From DASQPR01 sp963836785 (GTDB lineage Bacteria > Actinomycetota > Actinomycetes > Mycobacteriales > Micromonosporaceae), in NCBI GenBank assembly GCA_963836785.1, contig CAWIKW010000002.1, forward strand, positions 1 to 64,000: a stretch of DNA of 64,000 nucleotides. The letters are read 5' to 3'. The notes beneath the pieces are model-generated. The model was not told the DNA's origin, ran no database searches, and worked only from the letters and a program-made list of their open reading frames with translations. Position numbers and translations under genes: made by a program. Shown here piece after piece: positions 54,670 to 61,770 of this stretch (within the stretch, counting starts at the first letter, position 1; each line of letters begins with the position of its first letter).

Positions 54670-55013
54670 CTGTCAAGCGGATCAAGCCCAATATCCGATC
54701 CGACCGCTTCGAGGAGAGTCGGGCCTTCTACCGGGATGTGGTCGGGTTAGAGGAGCAGCCTGGCCTCGACTGGATCCTGTTCTTCGGGACGGATCAGCGC
54801 GAGGTGCAGCTCAGTGTCATGAGCCTGGACATCAAGGCCGGGGTCCACCCCGACATCTCCATCGAGGTCGACGACGTCGACGCGGTCTTCGGCCGAGCCG
54901 TCGAGGCTGGTGCCGAGGTCGTCTACCCCCTCACGGACGAGGACTGGGGCCTGCGGCGGTTCTTTGTACGAGACCCGAACGGCACGGTCATCAACCTGAC
55001 GCAGCACGGGTGA
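54666..55013 (+). CDS. VOC superfamily protein (bleomycin-resistance-like)
   Basis: A 115-residue VOC domain. Marks are NIRSDRFEESRAFYRDVVGL, the DISIEVDDVDAVFGRAVEAG segment, and WGLRRFFVRDPNGTVINLTQ. The first metal ligand position (usually His or Glu in strand 1) reads Asn, so it may bind rather than transform its ligand. It begins inside the stop of the SARP gene (ATGA) and is thus the third gene of the tautomerase-SARP-VOC operon. Confidence 0.88.
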   Translation: MTVKRIKPNIRSDRFEESRAFYRDVVGLEEQPGLDWILFFGTDQREVQLSVMSLDIKAGVHPDISIEVDDVDAVFGRAVEAGAEVVYPLTDEDWGLRRFFVRDPNGTVINLTQHG

Positions 55014-55201
55014 CACCATCGCGACGAAAGCTCCGGGGCGAGGCACCCACGGCAACAACGTAGAGACGGCAAAGCTTCGACCTTCGCTGGCCGAGATCGT
55101 GCCGGAATGGGACGCGGCTCGCGAGCTGAGGTGTCTCCTCAGCTTGGGGATGGTGTTGTTGTGGGCATAAACTCCCCGCTTCGTCGGGGGACAGGGAAGG
55201 T

Positions 55202-56053
55202 ATGACCGAGAAGCCTTATCGCGATGGCGCGACAACCGACTCGCCCGACATGGGGCTGTCCCATGGCCATCGGGTTGTCCTGGATCGGTTCGTCGTTGCC
55301 TGCCGGGCCGACCAACGAGTTGTGGCCGCCTTTCTGAGCGGCTCCTACGCCAGGGGTGCCGCGGATGAGTACTCCGATCTGGATCTCGGTGTGATCATCA
55401 CCGCCGCCGGGTATGACGATTTCCGCTCCAGCTGTGAAGCGTTTGTTCAACAACTGGGCGAGCCGCTGTTGCTGGAGGACTTCGACCTTCCGGATGCGGT
55501 CTTTTTCATTCTCCCTGGCGGCATCGAGGCGGAGATCTGGCTCGGCCGGGAAGATCGCCTACAGCAGTTTCCTGGCGGTCCGTACACGGTCCTGCTGGAC
55601 AAGAACGGCGTCCTGTCCGAGCCCGTCGCCGAGCGCGAGTCGCCTCGCGACCAGCAGGTCGAGACGTTGCGACGCGCGGTCTATTGGTTCTGGCACGACC
55701 TGTCCCACTTCACCGCCGCGATCGGCCGGGGGCAGCTGTGGTGGGCGTATGGCCAGCTAGAGGAGGTGCGCGGGCACTGTGTGAACCTGGCCCGCCTGCG
55801 GCAGGACTTCTCGGCGTCGGCCGATGGCTACGAAAAGCTCGACAAGGCGGTGCCAGCCGGCCAGCTGGCGGCGTTGCGGTCGACTTATTGTCCGTTCGAG
55901 CAACGCGCGATGCTCGATGCGGCGAACGTCATCGTCGGGTTCTATCGGGGGCTGGCGGTGCCCCTTGCGCGGATACACGGAATTGCTTACCCGGCCGATC
56001 TCGACCGCGTGATGTCTGACCGGTTGGCGAAGCTCGTGGCCGACCGGCGATAG
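55202..56053 (+). CDS. Nucleotidyltransferase-domain protein (aminoglycoside-adenylyltransferase-like)
   Basis: A 283-residue protein with the polymerase-beta-like nucleotidyltransferase motif: FLSGSYARGAADEYSDLDLG gives the GS-x-x-R-G and the two metal-binding Asp of DLD. A C-terminal helical domain (RRAVYWFWHDLSHFTAAIGR, LEEVRGHCVNLARLRQD) resembles aminoglycoside and lincosamide nucleotidyltransferases. Substrate unknown; it could be resistance or housekeeping. The ATG has GGGAAGG close by. Confidence 0.88.
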   Translation: MTEKPYRDGATTDSPDMGLSHGHRVVLDRFVVACRADQRVVAAFLSGSYARGAADEYSDLDLGVIITAAGYDDFRSSCEAFVQQLGEPLLLEDFDLPDAVFFILPGGIEAEIWLGREDRLQQFPGGPYTVLLDKNGVLSEPVAERESPRDQQVETLRRAVYWFWHDLSHFTAAIGRGQLWWAYGQLEEVRGHCVNLARLRQDFSASADGYEKLDKAVPAGQLAALRSTYCPFEQRAMLDAANVIVGFYRGLAVPLARIHGIAYPADLDRVMSDRLAKLVADRR

Positions 56054-56429
56054 CGGCGTCGGTTCATCGGGCGCTGACCTGGTCCGGCACGCGCTTGGCG
56101 GGCGGCTGATTGGGTGCCGGCTCGCCAAGCGGCGTCCGAGCTGACGTCGGCGAGCCCGCCGGTTGCCCTGGTGCGCGACCGGGTGACACCGGCGGCGCGC
56201 GGATGACCCGACCGACCACGGCCAGACGGCACGACGCAAACGTACGCCCGCCGTGCGCGGACGGCCGAGTCGTCGCGAACCGTCGTCGGATGGTCAGATG
56301 GCCAGCCGGGCGTGCATGTGCATGTCGTGCCAACCATCGGCGTGAAGCGCCCGAGACCGCTTGATCCCTTCCACGGCGTACGAGGGACGGTGTTCACAAG
56401 CCAGATCCACGCTGACTAGTCTCGGATCT
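56054..56429. other. Intergenic stretch
   Basis: No gene supported in 375 bases. Its right end carries the promoter of the LLM gene. A GTGCATGTGCATGTCGTG repeat-like string near 56312-56330 is noted without interpretation. Confidence 0.35.
56393..56422 (+). promoter_or_regulatory. Leaderless promoter of the LLM-deaminase operon
   Basis: TTCACA (56393-56398), 18 bases, TAGTCT (56417-56422), then seven bases to the GTG start at 56430. No ribosome site is present. The same TTCACA -35 is used at the EamA promoter. Confidence 0.6.
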
Positions 56430-57281
56430 GTGCAGATTGGCGTAAACGTACCGAACTTCGCACCGGGTACCGACCCCGAAATGCTTCGACGGTGGGCGCA
56501 GACGATCGAGGGCCTCGGCTTCGACCTGCTGATGGTCTCCGACCACGTCGCGGTGACCCCGGACGTGGCCGGGCGATATCCGGCTCCGTTTTACGAGCCG
56601 TTTACCACGCTGTCCTGGCTGGCCGGGGTGACCCATCGGGTCCGGCTGGGCACCACGGTGCTCGTCATTCCATACCGGCACCCCCTGCTCACCGCTCGAA
56701 TGGCGGCGAACCTCAATCGGCTCGCCGGCGGCCGGCTCGTCCTCGGCGTCGGCGTCGGCTGGGCCAGGCAGGAGTTCGAGGCGCTCGGCGTGCCGTTCCG
56801 CCAGCGCGGTGTGCTGACCGATGAGTACCTCCACACCATGCGCGAGGCCTGGCGGAACACCGATGACTACGAAGCGCCCGCGATCCCGATCTGGGTTGGC
56901 GGCAACAGCGACGCCGCCATTCGTCGCGCGGTACTGCTCGGTGACGCCTGGCATCCGCTGCGATTCATGCCCGGTTGGCTGGCCGAGGCGGTTAGTCGGC
57001 TAAAGGCCACCGCCGACGGTTTGGACAGGCACGTGCCCGCGTTGACGCCGCGCATCGCACTCCAGGAGACCCGTGAACCGGTCTCTGCCCCGGATCGGCT
57101 GGCCGGTGTCGGCACGATTGACCAGATCATCGCCGACATCGATCAGATGCGTCTGCTCGGCGCGGAGACGGTGGTGCTCGACCCGTTCAACGGCGACCTA
57201 ACCGAAATCCGCCAGCCCGAACGCGCCTGGCGGACGCTGGCGGCCGTCGCCGCACACCACAAGTCCAAGGAGGACCGATGA
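56430..57281 (+). CDS. LLM-class F420-dependent oxidoreductase (TIGR03619-like)
   Basis: A 283-residue luciferase-like TIM barrel. It begins VQIGVNVPNFAPGTDPEMLR, with FDLLMVSDHVAVT, HRVRLGTTVLVIPYRHPLLT and GGRLVLGVGVGWARQEFEAL. IPIWVGGNSDAAIRRAVLLG is typical of the actinobacterial F420 subfamily. Substrate unknown. The GTG start appears leaderless. Its stop overlaps the ATG of the deaminase (ATGA), so the two are translated together and may act on the same compound. Confidence 0.93.
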   Translation: MQIGVNVPNFAPGTDPEMLRRWAQTIEGLGFDLLMVSDHVAVTPDVAGRYPAPFYEPFTTLSWLAGVTHRVRLGTTVLVIPYRHPLLTARMAANLNRLAGGRLVLGVGVGWARQEFEALGVPFRQRGVLTDEYLHTMREAWRNTDDYEAPAIPIWVGGNSDAAIRRAVLLGDAWHPLRFMPGWLAEAVSRLKATADGLDRHVPALTPRIALQETREPVSAPDRLAGVGTIDQIIADIDQMRLLGAETVVLDPFNGDLTEIRQPERAWRTLAAVAAHHKSKEDR

Positions 57282-57703
57282 CCCCAGCCGACGAGAAGTT
57301 TCTCCGCCGTGCAGTGGAACTTGCCAGCCAAGCCGGTGCGTCCGGCGAACGGCCGTTCGGCTCCTTACTGGTCGGTGCGGACGGCACTGTCCTGATCGAG
57401 GACCACAACACCGTGGTCTCCGACTCGGACATCACCGCCCACCCTGAACTGAAGCTGGCCCGCTGGGCCGCCCGGGAACTCGCTCCCGACGTAGCCGCCG
57501 ACACCACGATGTTCACCAGTTGCCAACCCTGCCCTATGTGCGCGACCGCGATAGACCGATCTGGCCTCGGCCGGGTGGTGTACGCCCTGTCCGCCGAACA
57601 ATTCGCGGAGGTCAAGCCGGCTACCCCGCCGCTGCCGCCGGTGCGGTACGAGGGGCCGGCGCTCTTCGACGAGGCACGCCAGCCGATCGACAATTACTAC
57701 TAG
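57278..57703 (+). CDS. Cytidine/guanine deaminase-family protein
   Basis: A 141-residue zinc deaminase. The active site is H55-P-E57 (ITAHPELKLARWA) and C85-P-M-C88 (SCQPCPMCATAID), giving the usual His/Cys/Cys zinc site and catalytic Glu. GERPFGSLLVGADGTVL is the family entry loop. The order resembles guanine- or nucleoside-type deaminases rather than cytidine deaminase. Coupled to the LLM oxidoreductase by a 4-base overlap. Confidence 0.92.
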   Translation: MTPADEKFLRRAVELASQAGASGERPFGSLLVGADGTVLIEDHNTVVSDSDITAHPELKLARWAARELAPDVAADTTMFTSCQPCPMCATAIDRSGLGRVVYALSAEQFAEVKPATPPLPPVRYEGPALFDEARQPIDNYY

Positions 57704-58341
57704 AGCATCGAAGCCGGCCGTGACGTCTGAGCTGGATTGACGCGGTGCCGCGAGCTGGTCGCGGGTCGGCCCGCGGCCAGTCGCCGGTGCTCGCTGTCCC
57801 CGGCGTGACTAGCCAGTACCGTCGCCACTCACGAACCACCGTGTAATCACGCATATTTCGAACTCCGACCCGCACTCGCTCGAATCCCACCACATGCTTG
57901 AGGTGCCGGTTGAACCCGCCCTTTCCGTCGCACCTGTCGCTTGACGCGCGACCCTTAGTGATTTTCCTGTTGAGTTCTTGTTGCTTGTCGACGTCATCGA
58001 GCATTCGCCGGATCGCGCCGGCCACTTCGTCACCATCGGCATTGTCTAGGCGACGTTGAGGTCCGGCGTCGTCTTCGAGTATGAACGGTGGTCCGCCGTC
58101 TGATGTTGGTGTCGATTTGCACGTCGTGATCGCTGCCGCCGTCCCGCAGCCAGAACACGTTGTCGTCGTCGCCGGGGTGTAGGCAAACCAGACGCTGCAC
58201 CACCAGGGTTGGCCGGTCGGTCCGGAGACGATCGAGTACTTCGTCGATGAGTCCGCCGGTGCGGTCGGTGTGCGTCCATGCCCGCCCTCGCGCCCGCGGT
58301 TGCGGCCGGTCGCTACGGCGCGTCTCGTTGTCGTCGGTCAT
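57621..58341 (-). pseudogene. Frameshifted hypothetical protein
   Basis: From the ATG at 58341 the frame reads AWTHTDRTGGLIDEVLDRLR, TDRPTLVVQRLVCLHPGDDD and NVFWLRDGGSDHDVQIDTN, then turns Arg-rich. Near 58100 the neighbouring frame takes over with SDGGPPFILEDDAGPQRRLD, then GDEVAGAIRRMLDDVDKQQE. One inserted or lost base explains the break. The second part stays coding-like to about 57850 and its first stop lies at 57621, overlapping the deaminase on the other strand. No family recognised; the first part has the look of a small immunity-type protein. Confidence 0.5.
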
Positions 58342-58563
58342 GTGGTCACCGTTCCCGGCTGGTGAGTTATTCAGTGTTGCGGGGTCGGTGGGCATTGATC
58401 CGGATGACCGGATTGCTGTTGCTGCGGGGGACGACACGCGTCCGGTCGTCACGTTCGATGGCCAGTTCGGTGTCGTCGATGTGGACGGTGAGGGTGTTGA
58501 GGTGCTCGAACATTCTGTTCGGGCGGGAACTGGGCCGCCTGCGCGGTGGACCTTGCGCAGGGA

Positions 58564-59187
58564 TCAGGGCGGGGCGATGGGGTCGACCGCCGTCGGCAGG
58601 GGCGGGCCCGGCGGTAGTGCGACCGGGTCCGGTGGGCGCGTCCTGGTGCGGCGCCAAGCGGTCAGGTTGGCGACCGTCAACACGATCAGGACCAGGAGAC
58701 ACCAGAGGAAGCCTGCGCCGGTGTGCACATAGTCCTTGGCCGTGTGGCCGACCGGCATCGGCACGGTCAGTTGACGGACCAGCTTCTGCTGGACGGTGTT
58801 GTGCACGATGGCCTGGTTGAGCAGCAGCACACCGACCGCGGCACCGCCGATGATGGTGAGCGCGCCACGCCGCCGTCGCGGCTCGGCGAGGACGATCGCG
58901 GTGACCGCTCCGGCGACAAGTAGGGCCAGCAGCATGATCGCGAGCGGTTGCGGGCCGATCGTGTCGTCCTGGATGTGGTCGGCCGGCCGGAAATGGCCGC
59001 CGGTGACGGTCGGTCGCCCGCCGGTTACCAGGTCGAGTCCGGTATAGCTGGTCGTGGCGCCCGGAGCTGCGCGACCATAGCCGCCGGGGGCATCGCACGA
59101 CACGGTGACAAACGGAGCGGCCAGCAGGCACCCGGCGAGGATGAACGCGCCAGGGCCGAACCCTCGGCCGAGTCGCCGAAACTTCAC
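58564..59187 (-). CDS. Four-helix membrane protein, hypothetical
   Basis: A 207-residue protein. Helices are at about 10-28 (GAFILAGCLLAAPFVTVSC), 80-100 (PLAIMLLALLVAGAVTAIVL), 107-125 (LTIIGGAAVGVLLLNQAIV) and 157-175 (FLWCLLVLIVLTVANLTAW). A 50-residue extracellular segment follows the first helix, and a Pro-rich tail ends the chain. This resembles actinobacterial hypothetical membrane proteins with paired cysteines. The GTG at 59187 follows TAGGCT by seven bases (leaderless type). Confidence 0.7.
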   Translation of the reverse strand: MKFRRLGRGFGPGAFILAGCLLAAPFVTVSCDAPGGYGRAAPGATTSYTGLDLVTGGRPTVTGGHFRPADHIQDDTIGPQPLAIMLLALLVAGAVTAIVLAEPRRRRGALTIIGGAAVGVLLLNQAIVHNTVQQKLVRQLTVPMPVGHTAKDYVHTGAGFLWCLLVLIVLTVANLTAWRRTRTRPPDPVALPPGPPLPTAVDPIAPP

Positions 59188-59453
59188 GGCCTGGAGCCTA
59201 GTACCGCCGTTGCCGCTGGTCTGTCGCGCAGCAGAACTGTTGGCACTATCAACGCGCCGAAACTGGCTCTGGCGAACTCTCAACGATGACGCGGGGAGCA
59301 TTTCCACGGTCAGCTCGCCCGGCCGCCCCAGGTGAGAGCCAGCTTGACGTCTTGCGTCGAGTTGTCGTCAGGGTAGAGCGTCATCCGGCAGGTCGGCGTC
59401 GGCAGCGGATGGCGTTTGGGCCTTCGATCGGCGGCGAGTGCGCCGGCGGTTGG

Positions 59454-60503
59454 TCAGGTCCGCGACAGGGCATCGAGTGACTTGGTGATGGCCGCGAGTT
59501 GGTGGTCGAGCTCGTCGCGGAAGGTGGGGTTGACTTGTGCTGTCCCGACGAACCACAGTCCGAACGCAACCTCGCGGGTGGCGATGAAATCGTCGAGGTG
59601 TCGGAGCTGGTCGGTCGGCATCGCTCGATGCTGCGTATAGCCCTGCACGAGTGCGGTGCGAAAGGATTCGTAGTCCGGCCTGTGCCGTAGCTCCCACAGC
59701 GCGACGGCGATGTCGTAGAGCCAGTATCCGACGCCGCAATCGTCGAAGTCGATGAGTCGGATGTCGTCGTGCGCGAATAGCGCGTTGTCGAGGTGAAGGT
59801 CGGCGTGAATGAGCCCGACCATGTCTGGGCCGTCGCCGAGCGACGTCATGAGGCGCTCCATGGTGGACGCCACTCGGTCGAACCTGCGCCGAAGATCATC
59901 CGGGATGAGGTTCCATACCTGTGCGGCGTTGACGCCTCCGTACTCCATGGTGTCGCCGAAGAATGTCTCCCAGTCCCACCGCATCCGTACGAAGCCTTCG
60001 GGACGTTCCCACGTTTGCGCATGGCTGTGCATGCGTGCCATGGCGCCTCCCAGGCGACGCAGGTGGATGGGCCTGGGTGAGCCGCTGTGTACGCTGCCGT
60101 CCATCCAGTGCAAGACCGAGCACACGCGCGGTTCTGGCACCGGTGCGCATGAGACGGTGACGGTCGGCGATCCATCGTGGGTCAGCAGCGGCTCGGGCAC
60201 AGACAAACCGGTGTCGGCCCGTAGGGCCGTGAGCCAGTGGAGTTCGGATGCGATCGCCGCTGCCGAGTCGACACCGCGACCGTGTCGGTTCGGTCGGTGG
60301 ACACGAAGCAAAAAGTGATCACGTCCATTCGCCGGCGTATGCCGACCGAGCGTCGACGCTTCCACTCGGAACGTGGTGTTCTCGCCGTGCGCGATGAAGG
60401 TCAGCCGCGGATCGACAAGTGGGTACGAGTCGAGAGCTCGTACGGCAAGCCGTCGCAAGCGTCCGATCTGTGCCCGATGCGAGAGCATGGCGAAGTGTCC
60501 CAT
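59454..60503 (-). CDS. Aminoglycoside phosphotransferase (APH)-family kinase
   Basis: A 349-residue protein-kinase-like fold enzyme. The catalytic loop is GLIHADLHLDNALF and the metal-binding loop IRLIDFDDCGVGYWLYDIAV. The N-lobe carries ENTTFRVEAS and HFLLRVHRPN with the ATP-binding lysine replaced by Arg. Related enzymes phosphorylate small alcohols such as choline, homoserine or antibiotics; the substrate here is unknown. The ATG at 60503 is the longest reasonable start; another lies at 60488. Confidence 0.9.
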   Translation of the reverse strand: MGHFAMLSHRAQIGRLRRLAVRALDSYPLVDPRLTFIAHGENTTFRVEASTLGRHTPANGRDHFLLRVHRPNRHGRGVDSAAAIASELHWLTALRADTGLSVPEPLLTHDGSPTVTVSCAPVPEPRVCSVLHWMDGSVHSGSPRPIHLRRLGGAMARMHSHAQTWERPEGFVRMRWDWETFFGDTMEYGGVNAAQVWNLIPDDLRRRFDRVASTMERLMTSLGDGPDMVGLIHADLHLDNALFAHDDIRLIDFDDCGVGYWLYDIAVALWELRHRPDYESFRTALVQGYTQHRAMPTDQLRHLDDFIATREVAFGLWFVGTAQVNPTFRDELDHQLAAITKSLDALSRT

Positions 60504-60675
60504 GCCCGGCAGACCGCCGCATCGAGATTACGTCTCGGGCCACGACGACGACCGCAGGCAATAGCGCGGGATGGCAGGCCGATTGCGGGTGCTGCGCCCG
60601 GTCGCATCCAACCGCGACGGTGTGGAGAGAAGGCGTGGCACACGTTCCGGCAAGCCGATCGAACCGGCCAGCTCT

Positions 60676-61221
60676 CTATCGCACGGGCTGGTACGTGAGA
60701 ACGACGACCCCCGGTGAGATCACGGCGGTGTCGATGAGCTCGAGGTTCACTGGCCTCGCGCCGTCCTCAAAGAGGGTTCTGCCCTTTCCCAGCAGGACGG
60801 GGTGAACCAGGATTCGATATTCGTCGATGAGGTCGTGCTCCAACAACTTGTGCATGAGGTCGTGGCAGCCGTACATGACCAGGTCCTGACCGGGCTGCTG
60901 CTTGAGCTTCGCGACGCCGTCGGCGACATTGCCCTCGATCAGCTCGCTGTTCTCCCACTCCAGGTCTTTGAGTGTGGTCGACGCGACGTGCTTGGTCATG
61001 CTGTTAATTTTGTCGACGTAAGGGAGCTCTCCTGATCGCGGTGGCCAAATCGCCGCGAAAATGTCGTATGTCTTGCGGCCCAGGAGCAGGCCATCGCTGT
61101 TTTTCAGGAGTTCGGTGTGGTACACAACCGACGCGTCGTCGTTGTACGGAATCACCCAATCCTGGAGTTCGTCCACTCGCCCATCCAGCGTTGCATAGGT
61201 CGACACGACCAGTTTTCTCAT
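60676..61221 (-). CDS. RibD C-terminal/dihydrofolate reductase-like protein
   Basis: A 181-residue reductase-fold protein, second of its kind in the window. Marks are RKLVVSTYATLDGRVDELQD, DGLLLGRKTYDIFAAIWPPR, and QDLVMYGCHDLMHKLLEHDL with DEYRILVHPVLLGKGRTLFE. It likely uses NADPH on an unknown substrate. GAGGAAAAG lies directly before the ATG. It stands alone between APH and the metalloprotease. Confidence 0.9.
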   Translation of the reverse strand: MRKLVVSTYATLDGRVDELQDWVIPYNDDASVVYHTELLKNSDGLLLGRKTYDIFAAIWPPRSGELPYVDKINSMTKHVASTTLKDLEWENSELIEGNVADGVAKLKQQPGQDLVMYGCHDLMHKLLEHDLIDEYRILVHPVLLGKGRTLFEDGARPVNLELIDTAVISPGVVVLTYQPVR

Positions 61222-61770
61222 CTTTTCCTCTTTCGGTGTGGGCTTTGACTACTGGCTCGTTCAAAGCCGGTGGCTCATCCGCCGCAATCTGCGCATGGCT
61301 GCTTACTTGATGCGCCGACGTCCGGATCGTCAGATCCGACAACGATGTAGACACCAGGATGTCGACAAAGGGGCCGGCCGCCGGCCGCCCCCTTTTCCCC
61401 TCGGCCGGTGTCCACAACAGGGTGGAAATGCAGCGGTTTCGACCGGGCTGCGGTGCCCGTGCGATTGCTTTCGACGTCGCGGGCGGAGCTGGCGGACGCG
61501 GGCCGAAAGCAAAGGCAGACGCTCATGACGGCGCTAGCGAGCCTGCACGAAATCAATGAGACGTGACCGAACTTTGACATCAACCGGCCCGACCTGCACC
61601 GGCAGCGCATGGATCGGAAGCGCAACCGGCCGACGTGGAGAACCGCGTCGAACGTCACGACCAGAGTCGCCGGCGCCTTGCAAGTGGGGGTGACCCGGGT
61701 TCCCGGACGCCGCCATCGTCGTACGAAGTTGTCATGGCGCGATGTTCGCCATGGATGTGAGGATGTGCCG
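61222..61770. other. Intergenic stretch
   Basis: No gene supported in about 550 bases. The frame of the protease remains open upstream to 61609, but that part is Arg-rich and lacks coding character. GAGG at 61760-61763 is the ribosome site. Confidence 0.35.
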
